Below, one piece after another: positions 1-10,625 of a stretch of DNA of 64,000 bases. The notes under the pieces were generated by a model. The model did not search any database. It was not told the origin of the DNA and was given only the letters and a program-made list of their open reading frames with translations. Source of the stretch: Grifola frondosa (Eukaryota > Basidiomycota > Agaricomycetes > Polyporales > Grifolaceae); the NCBI GenBank assembly GCA_001683735.1, contig LUGG01000013.1, forward strand, positions 806,001 to 870,000, given 5' to 3'. Within the stretch, counting starts at the first letter, position 1; the number at the start of each line of letters is the position of its first letter. A program made the position numbers and the translations under genes.

Positions 1-278
1 TTCAGACCAATCCTCGTTGGAGACCGTCTTCTCCAACCTGCGGACTAGCCGAGCAAGATTGACTCGGTCATGAAGCATCTGTTCTGAGTGGAAGTTGGAC
101 ATGTTAATGCACTGAGTGCTGAGCAGTGAGCACGAGGTCGCCGTTCGAGATGACGGTGCCGAGTCGAGCGCACGTGGCAATCAATTTCGGAATAAACTCA
201 AGATCTTCTAAGTTACGCAGCTACTTACGCAGCTCAACTGTATCGCTATATCATAGAACTCAGTTGTATCAATACCCC
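1..278. other. 5' flank of the first gene, no gene seen
   Basis: Sequence upstream of the first start codon. An open frame runs through part of it, in frame with the SQS1-like start, but the upstream residues look unlike the family, so the ATG at 279 is preferred. I see no RNA gene or clear promoter box here. Confidence 0.4.
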
Positions 279-3200
279 ATGGCCAAAGGCAAGCACAACA
301 GTAGACGTGGAGGCTCTAGGGAATCGTCGCGGGGCGGCTCATTTCGTGGACGGGGACGGGGACGAGGAAATGGGCAAGGGCGAGAGCGAGGAGGGGGATA
401 TGATATGGATGACTTCGACTTCCCCGTCCAGATGTGGCCAGCCAGTATGTCACTATGTCCTCTTTGACTTCGTACTGGATCCATCTCGCAGCGCACTGAT
501 GTGCTGCTGCTCGAGGATAGTGCTCAATAAATTATGCAGATCAGCCGCCAAACACTGGAAGCACTCCGAATCGCGGATTCAGCACCCCAAAGCCGCGGGG
601 ACGTGGCCGGGGTGGTTATTTTAACTCTGACTCAGGATACACCACCCCGCGGCGGGACTACGACAGCCCTCGCGGTCGAGGGCGGGGCGATGGCACACCA
701 TCCCAAATATCATATGGCCGGGGCCGTGGACTAGGTTCAAAGCTTCGCGGAGGCGCACCGTTATCCAAACTCTTATACGAGGACAGACCCCTACTCAGGC
801 CGATTAAATTTGTGCGCTCTGTGCATACCGCTACATTATTTCAGGAAGAAGAAGAATTGTTAAAACCCATCCAAGAGGCCGTCGGCAAGTGAAGCTTACT
901 CTTATTTATTTACCTCAAAGTTGACGGTGTCTCAGCGGACGACGAGGCCAGCCATATCCAACAGCCGAGCAGGTTGCGTCCGTATTCAATGGTAGCCCGC
1001 CTGAAGAAGCTGATAGCGAATCATGTTCCGAAGAAGAGCAGCTTCAAGAGATTGACTTTGCAGAGATCGGAAAGATGCAAGCGGCGGTCGACGCAGCCGC
1101 CGCAGCTTCGAAGACCGCAGTCTCAGAAGAAGTCATCACAGTAGAAAAATTGCTCGCCGGAATCTTCGTCGATACGACGCCCGCACCCGTGCATGCGCGA
1201 TCGACGTCTAACGGAATCGCTGTTAAGCGCGTGGAGAGCGTGCTAGGCGACGTGGGGGACGACGATGATATCATCGTGTATGTTGCTCCGCATCCCCGCA
1301 AGGCGGCATCGATAGGGCAAGGAAGACCAGAGCCTGTTATGCAGCCCCTTCCTTCAATGTCGATCGGCACAAGGATGACTTCGACAGTGCCCCCTCCTGC
1401 AGACGCCGTCCCCGCCGCGTCATGGCTGGAAATAAATCGCGAGGCATATCGCTCATCTTCAGCGACCCCAAGCAACAATGTCTCTGTTACAGCCGCTCAT
1501 CCCGCGGAAGAAACACCACCGTCTGCTCCCGTGCCTCTGATTGTGACCCCTCCGACCTTCGAGTCCGTCTCGTTCTCATTCGCGCAAAGCAAAAAGAAAT
1601 GGCAGATGCGGCGGCTGCACCCCGCGGGTACCCCGCGTGCGCTACTGAAGCGCAAGCCGCGGCGCAAGTCATTGCGGGCGATGGGCGCGCTGCTTTCTGA
1701 AGCGCAGCTGCGTGGAGAGGATCCGCGGAAGAGCGAGCGGAGGCACGACTCGGACGTCAATTGGGGTACCTCTGATGAGGATGCCGTGGATGAGCTGTCA
1801 AATGGGGTGGGTGGGATGGCTCTGGACGAGGATGTCAGCGTGGATGCGATGCGGGGCTTCGTGAAGAGCATGAGCGCGGACGGCTCTAGGCATGTGACGA
1901 TGGACGATATTGCCGACGCGGAAGAAATGAGAAAGGAGGATGAGGAGAATAAGCGCGGTTCAGAGTCTGAAGAGGAACAGGAAGAAAGCAGTGAGAGCGA
2001 AGACGAGGAAGTGGAGGAGATACTGCGGGAGCAGGAACAGGCTCTCGTTGCCGAAGCTGATGACAGTGCTTCTCTCCAAGACGGTGAAGGCGATGACGGT
2101 GGGGATGAAGATGAAGACGAGGATGAAGATGATGATGACTCCGACGAGGAAGAGACTCCTAGACGTAGCTTCCAGGCAAGGCTGACGCGTCTGCGTGCGA
2201 GTACGAAGGGAAAGGGGCAAAGCTCTCGAACAGGAGGATGATTCGAGCGACGAAGCGATGTCTGTACAAATGACCTGGGCGGACCAGGACGAGGATGTCA
2301 TCGCTGATATCGAGGTATGTTCACTCATCTCTTCTTTCTGTCGAGTGTGACGATTAATTTTACATGTTTATTCGCTGTAGGACATGTTTATAGAAAACCC
2401 AGACATTCTGAAAGATAAAATGGCGCGGAACAAGCTCTTCCGCGCTGTACAAGATGGAGATTTCGATACCGACGAATTATCCGTTATGTCTCAGCCGGCG
2501 AGTGAGTTCGCTCATGTCTTTCTTAACTCATGCATATTCTCACTTCTATTCTTATTCGTTCAGAACGGCGGAAAGACAAAAACATCCCACCTGAGTTACA
2601 AGAGCAATGGGAGAAAGACCGCCAAAAGAAGGCCGAGAACAAGCGCGCGCGAGCCTTAGCACGTCTCGTGCTCGCCGCCAACCCATTCGCGCAGCATAAA
2701 GGCGGGAAGAAGGGGCAAAAAGCTATGCTCGCCGCTGCGCGCCTCGACGCGGACATCGAGATATCAAATCGCGTGGTGGATTTGGTATCTTTGGAGCAGC
2801 AAATTCGACGGTTCCTCACCGATATTGGTGGGAAACGCGAGATGGTTCTTCCCCCGGCAGACAAAGAGACACGCAAACGGGTACACGAGCTCGCGGCAGC
2901 CTTCAATCTGAAGAGCCAGAGCCGAGGGAACGGGGCGAGTCGTTACACAACGTTAATCAAGACATCGCGGAGCGGCATACAGATCAACGAGAAGAAGGTG
3001 CTGCGGCTAATGCGCACTGCAGATCGTACATGGACCGCGCCAGGTACCGAAAGAAGTGGAAGCCGCGCGAACCTGGCGAAACACCGTGAAGGGAGGAGGT
3101 AGGGAAGGTGCGTTCCGTATTTGAGGGCTCTGTGCTTGTACTGATTTCGCTCTATGCACTAGGCTGCGCCGAAGATTGGTGAGTCGAATATCGGCTTCAA

Positions 3201-3381
3201 AATGCTTGCTGCGATGGGGTGGTCGGAGGGCGAGCGGATTGGACTGTCTGGTGGATTGGATGCGCCGTTGACTGCGATCATGAAAATGTCGAAGCTGGGC
3301 TTGGGTGCAACTTGCGGAGTTGACAATGTCATGATACGGGTACTTTGTTCTGATATGTACGGTACAGCCAGCTGTTGTTGA
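279..3381 (+). CDS. SQS1-like R3H and G-patch RNA-processing protein, multi-exon
   Basis: Likely nuclear pre-mRNA splicing cofactor of the Sqs1/Pfa1 type, which stimulates the DEAH helicase Prp43 through its G-patch. What is visible: an N-terminal RGG/RG-rich tail directly after the start at 279; a conserved segment near 760-890 (KLLYEDRPLLRPIKFVRS); a long acidic Glu/Asp region at about 1860-2160; an R3H domain in the exon at 2565-3060, with the R-x3-H motif RKRVH; and a C-terminal G-patch at about 3175-3320 (GFKMLAAMGWSEGERIGLSG). Order RGG, acidic linker, R3H, G-patch matches the family. Exon 1 seems to end at 444 before GTATGT. Internal introns include those at about 2310-2380, 2500-2565 and 3109-3164. 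The stop at 3379-3381 follows the G-patch closely. Some early splice sites are uncertain, the family call is firm. Confidence 0.85.
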
Positions 3382-3736
3382 GTTTTCGAAGCAATAGAAT
3401 ATATTGTGAAATTGGAAATATTGTGATTACAGTAAGCTAAATTGCGCCTAACCCGAGGATATGGATATTTGCATGTGTTTGCTATGGACGAATGAAGGTT
3501 CGCCTGGGTTGGCCTGATTGCTGTTCGCTCTCGACCGTCTTGTCGACGCGCTCTCCTCACCGTTGTCGACAATGTCCAATATCTGATCCACTCACTAGCC
3601 CTGCTAGCCCTATTCCGCCCCCAGATGTTCCCATTCCCGTCGTCGTCCTCGCTACCCCTCCTTCCGATCCTCCGCCGCCCTATCATCCCGCGAGCGGCGC
3701 ATACGCTTAGGACGCAGACGGCGCACTCTCCGCGAT
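3382..3736. other. Intergenic region between tandem plus-strand genes
   Basis: About 355 bases holding the 3' flank of the SQS1-like gene and the presumed promoter of the next. The second half is pyrimidine- and CpG-rich. No coding signal or repeat is seen. Confidence 0.5.
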
Positions 3737-4834
3737 ATGGATCAACCTCACTCCCAGATGCCCTCCGTAGACTCCGAGTACGACACCGTCCCTACTCACA
3801 TCTTCCCCGACGCGGACGACGGTGATGTCACAGAAACAACACCTCTACTTACGTCTTCAATTTCCTCTCCGCGTCCGCCCCTACAGTCATCCGTCGCCAG
3901 CGCACGCTCTCGCTCACGAGCACACTCCTTTCTTCCACTTCTGCCGCGCCGTCTTTTGCCCACACTGTCTTCTCCGCCTTTCTCCCCGAGCGGGACTGTG
4001 ACCTTGACCCGGAGTGTCGTGATGAGCCCGAGCCCAGCACCCCTGATACTCTCTCCCCGCGCATCGATGATGAACAGCAGCGCGCATTTGCTGCTGAGCT
4101 CTCTGGATATCCGTCGCGTTATCCTCGCGCGCGTACTCTATCGTGTGCTGCGCGTTGGCGTCGCTACTTCCGCCCGCTCGGCCGGCGTGCGTACTATGCT
4201 GCACTCTTTCATCTCCTCATACTCAATTTTCCCTACGCACTTCTGGCGTGGGTGTACCTGTTTGTTTTTACTCTGGTATGTTTGCGCTTCCTTTTATGAG
4301 TACGGATATTGAGTAACCTGTCCAGACGGGCACAACGACGCTCATGGCGCTCCCGCTTGGTGCTGTAGTGTTTTTCTCGACCTGTTCGGTGCACGCTTGC
4401 TCTGTCGTGGTAGGTAAATACTTCTCTTCTTTCTTCTTGTATCCCGCTAATTTATCTTTAGCTCGCGCTGCAGACGACGTTCCACGGCCCGCTCGCGTAC
4501 TCCGCGCCCTCACCTCCACTTCCCATCTTCACGCGCCTTCGCGCACCCCCCCTCGGAGCTCGAAGCGGCACCTGATACTCGCGCCCTACCAGAAGGCTCG
4601 TTCTACCGCAACTCGTATGCGATGTTCACCGACCCGACGTCATACCAGGCGCTCTTCTACTTCCTCGTGATCAAGCCCGGAATTACCCTTCTCCTTTCAC
4701 TCGCGTTGGTGGCTCTCGTGCCTGTTGCGACCGTTCTTGTGCTTCCGGCACCTGCGGTTCTGCGCCTGGCCCGTCGCTTGGGAGTGTGGCAGGCGAATGT
4801 TGCCGTGGAAGGGCTATGCTTCGCTGCAAGATGA
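3737..4834 (+). CDS. Multi-pass membrane protein, hypothetical (possible sensor-like family)
   Basis: Unidentified integral membrane protein. The start at 3737 gives an acidic N-terminus with an ETTPLL dileucine-type sorting motif. A second frame then gives a long polar stretch and a transmembrane exon at about 4150-4276 (RRAYYAALFHLLILNFPYAL), followed by exons at 4325-4420 and 4462-4834 with at least two more hydrophobic helices (VIKPGITLLLSLALVALVPV) and a short basic tail. Introns at about 4277-4324 and 4420-4461 have normal borders. The paired hydrophobic segments with aromatic borders recall the bacterial/fungal 'putative sensor' family, but this is only a resemblance. The reading frame changes without an obvious intron after ETTPLL, again near 4370, and at a run of seven C near 4545, so either single-base errors or decay are present. 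Existence as a gene is likely, function unknown. Confidence 0.5.
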
Positions 4835-5245
4835 GGATGTAATGTATTTTGGAGTATACGATCAAGATGGTTATGGATAGAGTACTGTATACATAATGTA
4901 CGTTACATTCTCAGCTGTGACGAAAAGGCCCCATGGCCCTGTCCTTCACTCAATACATGGAACCGAACCCCCACCTTGCAGGAACACTTAATCGAGCTGC
5001 AGGCAACATCAAGAGAACAATGTCTTCGGCACTATCCTCCGGCGGCACTGTACCGTTATCTCTAACTCAAACGATCGTTTGTTTGACAAGGTGCTGCCCT
5101 AGCATCATTCGAGATTGCTCTTTCAACGAGACGTTGACGCCGTTGGTCCGCTGAAATCCAATCTTCATGTGAGTCCGTGTACATCCTAGTCAGTCGCCCC
5201 AATCCAGTCCCAGTACGTCCTGTTTTCCTCCCCTCACTGCTGCTT
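4835..5245. other. Convergent intergenic region
   Basis: The 3' ends of the membrane-protein gene (plus) and the HIT-finger gene (minus) face each other here. One short open frame (4933-5154) has no recognisable content. Nothing else is seen. Confidence 0.5.
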
Positions 5246-6082
5246 CTACTGCTTCCGCCAATTCTCTAAGAGCTCGAATATCTTCGGACTGATCACTTGG
5301 AGCACTAAGACTGCTTCCGGAACGAACGCCGAGAGCTTGTTCAAGTGCTTCCTCCCGTTCGGGACCTCGTAGTTTGTCGATGGCACAAGTAGCTCGGGAA
5401 GCTGAGGATGAGAAGCAAGAGTCCGGCGGATAGCAGTAGATGAGGCTTCGAATATGTGAAATAGATCGTCAGAACACTGTAACACACGGTAAAAGAGGAC
5501 TTTACCCATGACTTCATATTGGTGGAGCTGAAGAGGTTTTGGGTCATCCCGCTTCAATGGATCAGGGTACGCAGACTCCTCAGGGATATAAGGCCACTTG
5601 AGAGATGCAAGGGATCGGAGAGGTGCTTTTGGACTTATGGAATCAGCTTGATTGGCCTGTTCGGACTTTCCATTTGATGCGATGGATCTAGCTATTCCAT
5701 GTAGGTAGACGTTTAACATAAGGCTTGAAGACCAATCAAAGAGCTTTCGAAGTTACCTTGGGACTCGTCATCGTCGGTTTGTTTCTCGACAGCTGTTGCT
5801 TCACCAAGAACGGGCGCCATTGGTTTAGAATCGACTGTCGATTTTCTTGGTTCGCATGTCTCTGGTAACAAAGCATTTAAACCGAGTATTGAAAAAAGAG
5901 ACCTGCATACATACCTTTATGCACCTTGTAGCACGGTACTGAACAGCTAAATGCACCAATTAGAAGATAGAAAGGAGGGTAAAGAAACCATCTGATTACT
6001 ATATTAACGTGCATCTAGCACAAGTATACTTGGACTCGTTCGTATGGCATACTTGACATTGCGCGCGTTTTGCAGGAGGCAT
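5246..6082 (-). CDS. HIT-type zinc-finger protein, ZNHIT3/Hit1-like
   Basis: Probably a box C/D snoRNP assembly factor of the Hit1/ZNHIT3 type, acting in the nucleus. Reading the minus strand from the ATG at 6082, exon 1 gives MPPAKRAQCQVCHTNESKY followed by TCARC; splicing adds CSVPCYKVHK and then ETCEP. This supplies the C-x2-C...C-x2-C...C...C...H...C ligands of the zf-HIT finger. An acidic linker ends near 5760. A final exon (5698-5246) carries the C-terminal helical part, including TAIRRTLASHPQLPELL, similar in character to the C-terminal NHxR/PLR region of ZNHIT3. Introns have standard borders, for example about 5759-5698. It is divergently arranged with the SET-domain gene, about 241 bases between starts. 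The finger is certain, the ZNHIT3 subfamily is inferred from length and the C-terminal segment. Confidence 0.78.
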
Positions 6083-6323
6083 CAGACCTCCTTAAAATTG
6101 TTCTGCGCAAGAGGTGCCTTTGAGATAGAAACACTTTCTCTGACCACATGAAACTTACTCATATATCTTGGATGTACACTCGCGCGAGCCCTGGGTGGCG
6201 ACACCAACGTTGAAGCTGGAGAGAATCGGAGACTTTCCTGAAATGGTTAATTTCGTGTGCCCACGTGATCGGGACTTGCACAGAAGTTTGGCGGCTTCAG
6301 CGTTCGTCTTGACCTGCACGTAC
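6083..6323. promoter_or_regulatory. Shared divergent promoter region
   Basis: About 241 bases separate the start codons of the minus-strand HIT-finger gene and the plus-strand SET gene, so both promoters must lie here. I see no clear TATA box. An in-frame open stretch upstream of the SET start means that start could lie further upstream, at 6168. Confidence 0.4.
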
Positions 6324-8236
6324 ATGATGTCTGAACCACACGCCGACTTCATTTCTTGGTTCCATTCGCAAAATGGTGTTGTAGACACCACCTCTGTTGG
6401 TTTGACATATTTTCCTGGTCACGGGCGCGGAGCGATTGCGTTGCAAGACATTCCGGTAAGTGCAATGCGATAGTACTCAGTTATCCTTCCTTTATAGTCT
6501 CTTGCAGGAAGGACATACACTGTTCAGTATTCCTCGACAACTCACGTTATCCACGAGGACGTCAGCTTTGCCTCGCCTTCTGGGAGAAAAATGCTGGACC
6601 CAATTCGGACTGGGCAATGGCTGGGTTGGACTTATTCTGTGCATGATGTGGGAGGAGTCTAGGGGGTCTACGTCGCCGTGGTACGGGTATCTTGGTGAGC
6701 TCCCTCTCTGAATAACACATATTTTTGTCTGAAGCTTGGGTGCAGCGTGTCTCCCGACGACTTTCGACACTCCGATGTTCTGGAGCGAGGAAGAATTACA
6801 AGAGCTCCAAGGGACTGCTGTGGTAGGTCTGTCTCATCAATGTTGTATCCATTTCATATCCTTACTTGATTATGGCAGAAAAAATTGGGAAGAAAGAGGC
6901 CGAGCAAGACTACTATGAAAAGCTGATACCGGCCATTCAAGTATGTCTACATGTCATCTCATCATCGCTGCAAAGCTCATTGTCTATTTAGAGCAGACCA
7001 GATCTATTCCCGGCCAATTCATCTCAATACTATTCTTTAGAGAGATACCATCTAATGGGCAGCCGCATACTATCCAGAAGTTTTAATGTCGAACAGTGGA
7101 AAGGCGAAGAATCTGAAGACAATGAAGACGAACACGCCAACGCCAACGCCAGCGATCTGATGGATGTAGACGGCGAACAAGAGCCCGAAGCCACGATCGA
7201 AGGACCCCCAGTCCTGAACTGGACCTTGGGGATCACGAGGTGAGGAAGACGACGACGACGACGACGATGCAAAGAATGCCTCCGATGTAGCCATGGTTCC
7301 GATGGCCGATATGCTGAACGCCAGATTCGAATCCGAGAACGTAAGTTGTTACTTGTTTCAGTACGATGGTTGCTAACTGGTCACTCATAGGCCAAACTAT
7401 TCCATGAGGAACATCATCTTAAGATGCTAAGCACAAAACCTATCAAAGCCGGTGAACAGATCGTGTGTTCATGAGCTCTCTACCAATCAAGATAGTATGA
7501 TCTCTGACGATGTCATGCATTTTGGGATGCAGTGGAATACATACGGTGACCCGCCAAATTCCGATCTCCTTCGTCGTTACGGTCATGTGGACATCCTTCC
7601 GCTGCGGCCCCTCTGGTTGGGGAGGGAAACCCCGAGGACGTCGTAGAGCTTCGTGCCGACCTTGTTGTAGCTATCGCATCACAAAGTACAAAAGTCGATG
7701 TGCAGGAACGGGTAGAGTGGTGGTTGGAAATTGCAGATGATGAGTCAGTTTCCACGATGTTTCTGGTCACCCTAGCGAAGCTGATTATTGGGCACCGGTG
7801 TAGTGCGTTCGTTATGGGGACTGATTGCGAGCTTCCGGAGGAGCTAATTTCGTTCCTGCGTCTGCTGTTTCTGTCTCACGAGGAGTGGGAAAAGACAAGG
7901 TCAAAGAGCAAACTCCCGAAAGCGAAGGTCGATGCCCGTGCTGGCGACGGCAGCTGAAGTCCTTGAGAGACGACTTTCTGAGTACCCAACCACTATCGAG
8001 GTTTGTTCTTCTCTGTTTGGATCGAATTAGAGGCTAATTTACAATCCACGTAGGTTGATGAGAGCCTCCTCGCACCAAACAACATTGGATCCCTTTCGCT
8101 CAACAAGAAACATGCTGTGGTCGTTCGACTTGGAAAAAACGTATCTTGCGCGGTACTTTGAACTCGGTGAAGAAAATGCATAGTGCATTAACCGCTAGCC
8201 AAAAGAACACCAAGAAAGAGACGTGGAGATGAGGTA
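6324..8236 (+). CDS. SET-domain lysine methyltransferase, Rkm4/SETD6-like
   Basis: Likely cytosolic or nuclear protein-lysine methyltransferase with a split SET domain and Rubisco-LSMT-type substrate-binding C-terminus. Exons in order give: start MMSEPHADFISWFHSQNG, typical for Rkm4/SETD6 N-termini; HGRGAIALQDIP, the first SET strand; LFSIPRQLTLSTRTSALP; WVGLILCMMWEE; ACLPTTFDTPMFWSEEELQEL; then MVPMADMLNARFESEN and WNTYGDPPNSDLLRRYGHVD, which hold the SAM-binding Asn-His-like and catalytic Tyr motifs; finally a long helical C-terminal region to SLNKKHAVVVRLGK. An acidic insertion with a (GAC)n run lies near 7240-7270. The end is uncertain: reading straight gives a stop at 8159-8161, while a short last intron would extend to 8236. 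One frame change near 7240 is not explained. Divergent with the HIT-finger gene. Confidence 0.72.
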
Positions 8237-8916
8237 ACCTCACGGGGCAAAAAGGCCAGGCGTTGATTTGGTACCGCCTCTCTCATCTTTCCACTTACAT
8301 TACCTTTGCTGGGCTTTCAATGACTATCTTGCTGTCATCGAACAGGAGGTGCTGCTGCACTTTGGCAGGCAAAATGACTCCCGATGTGGCTCGTCATCTG
8401 CAAAACCACTCAGCTAGTTTGTATGACTTTCAAACGTGCCAACATGCTGTGCGAATGTCCTTACGCCACCGATCAGCATTGCTTCGTGGCCACATTCAGA
8501 GTTGCAGCTTCCATATTCAAAATGATAACCTCGCCCTCAGTAATGGTCGACCGGTCTCGAGACACAGCCCGAGTGGCATTGAAACCATGACTACCTCATT
8601 GGCAGCATAGGATACTTTGACTTTTCGTGATCTCAGATTCTCATTTTGTTTCCCAATCCGTATTCACATACTTCGTCAGGAAATGTCTCACTACTTAGTT
8701 GCCACTCGCGCCACTTTGCTAGCGCCACCAGTAGTTCCTTTGTGGTCAAAGCGATGCCTTTTAGATCATAATATCCTGGCGCTCCGTGTGGCCTGCCACC
8801 ACTGATACTCCTATAAGAGGCTCCTTGACAGACACGCATTCTAGGAGCTGTCTCTTCTCTCTCCTCCTGAAGCAATATTTCCCCTTTCGAAATCTCCCTT
8901 TCTAACACATACAATC
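8237..8916. other. Intergenic, no supported gene
   Basis: About 680 bases. Open frames at 8263-8610 (plus) and 8633-8914 (minus) have no recognisable domain and no credible splice context. A CTATAAGAG motif at 8812-8820 lies about 100 bases upstream of the next start and could serve as its TATA element. Confidence 0.4.
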
Positions 8917-10021
8917 ATGCATCCTCGGGACCAGAATCGCTTGAGCATGTACAGTCCCACCACCAAGCGGAGCGGAGGTGAAATTTTTACTTCACATTAG
9001 AAATTCTATCCCTGCTCACTTACATCCAACAGATTTGCCTGCAATGCCTCCGGCGTATTCACCGCGTTCTCGCATGTTCGATGCTGGAGCGCTTGAGGAG
9101 AAGCGTCGGGAGTTGTTCAGCACCAATCGAAACAGTCATTTCGGTGAGTCCGTAACCAACCAAACAAACCCATCATGGCAAGCGGCTCGCCTTTCAAGAC
9201 CTTTGTCGACTGGTGACACAACCGAGAATGCATTATCCGACCGTAGCTTTGCAGACGAAGATTATCTACTGCATTCCGCATACCCCCCTACGTGCCCTTC
9301 CCTGTCCGAGAAGGTCGAGATAATGACAGGTGAGATCACGTATGCTGTCGCTTCATATTGATTTATTCAAAAGCCGCCACAGTTCATTCGTTTGAGTCCG
9401 CTCGAAGCAGCATGCCATCCAACGGGTCGTCCAACCCCCACACTTCCGCACAAAATGACAACAAACAGTCATGTTTATGGAAGTTCCTCAGTGCTCCCCC
9501 GTTGGGGTATGTCCTCTGGTCTCTGCTCTGCATCCTGTCCCTCGGCCTCGTAGTTTTGGCAATGGCTCTCGGACTCCTCCTTGGACAAGTTGTTTTACAC
9601 GCAGCCCGTCCGCTCGACTCAGGATATGTCAGCTCGATAACAATGTCCTTGCGCGTCGGTGCTGTAGGCGGCACGGTACTGTGTATTCCCACGGCGCTGA
9701 TATGTTGTTCTGCGTGTCTTCGAAGGAAGCAACCGGAGGAGTGGTGGCCGTGGCGGCATCCCTCATTCTAAGCGTTGTGCTTGGCGCCGTGGGAGGTAGC
9801 CTTGGAGTGGCGATTCTCCGCGGGTATCGTAGACGCTACTACTACGGTTATGCTCCAGCTGTAGGCATTCACATCAGTGGGATGCTCGACGTTTCACACG
9901 CACGGGAGCTTGCGCACTGGGAATGTTGTTCATCAGCACGTTTCTTGTGGTCGTTGGGGCGGTGGTCCAGGCAGCCAGACAATATTGTCGGCGGGGTGAG
10001 ACGTGTTCATCGGCTGTGTAG
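8917..10021 (+). CDS. Small tetraspan-like membrane protein, hypothetical
   Basis: No family recognised. Start at 8917 gives MHPRDQNRLSMYSPTTKRSG, spliced at about 8972 to a Pro/Ser-rich soluble N-terminal half (AYSPRSRMFDAGALEEKRR), then at least two further introns. The C-terminal half has four hydrophobic helices: VLWSLLCILSLGLVVLAMAL, a second one beginning SSITMSLRVGAVGGT, a third ATGGVVAVAASLILSVVLGA, and a fourth ALGMLFISTFLVVVGAVVQA. After the last helix a short Cys/Arg-rich tail (RQYCRRGETCSSAV) ends at the stop 10019-10021. The splices at about 9675-9720 and 9831-9865 are needed to keep helices three and four in frame and have plausible GT/AG borders. Role unknown; topology suggests a plasma-membrane or vacuolar protein with a long cytoplasmic N-terminus. 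Confidence 0.6.
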
Positions 10022-10625
10022 ATCTAAATTGAAGGTTTTCCGAGGACATTGTATGTATGAACTATGGTTTTATGTTTTAGATGGACACTTTATATGCTAT
10101 GCACATGTTCTATGAATGTTCACCACAACGAACTCGCTTTATTTTGGGAACTTCCCCACAAAGCCAATTCCTCAAGAATATATTCTGACGGTTGCTTCGG
10201 CGCTTGTGAACGACTCTAAATTTGGACAAATTCCAGTTCTCTTGCTCTTCGCTCTGATATTGCTCGCAAAAATAAGTCTTGCATTCTTAGATTTAGACGA
10301 CCATCTGGAAAACCTATCCTTTCTGCTATGTAGAGACATAAGACTGCACTCATATACGAACTATAATTCCGCAAATTCAGGCCTACTGGTTATTTACATG
10401 GAAGGCTGGACCAGACTGGCTAGCAACCTGCTGAAACTGCTGAAACCGTTTTTGATCCGCAGCATGCCATCCGCCTGTCGGGTGACGGCCGAGCCAGTCG
10501 GCGTTGGCTTCTTTGGCAAGTCGAACCTGAGAAGCTGCCATGACGGCACGGAGTGCCAGCGTGGCTTTCGGCTGCCACCTATTTAGACAGAGAGTAGCCT
10601 CTAACTTCATGCTTCCAACTTCATC
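10022..10625. other. Upstream region of the chitinase gene
   Basis: About 600 bases. A 156-codon open frame (10116-10586) covers it but shows no domain, no conserved motif and no splice logic, so I treat it as chance. Presumed to contain the chitinase promoter; no distinct TATA box recognised. Confidence 0.4.

Noticed and set aside
2090..2160. Poly-acidic tract as a separate repeat element
   Set aside because: It is part of the coding acidic linker of the SQS1-like protein, a usual feature of that family.
10116..10586. 156-codon open frame upstream of the chitinase
   Set aside because: No domain, helix pattern or splice logic; unlike neighbouring multi-exon genes and best explained by chance in the promoter region.
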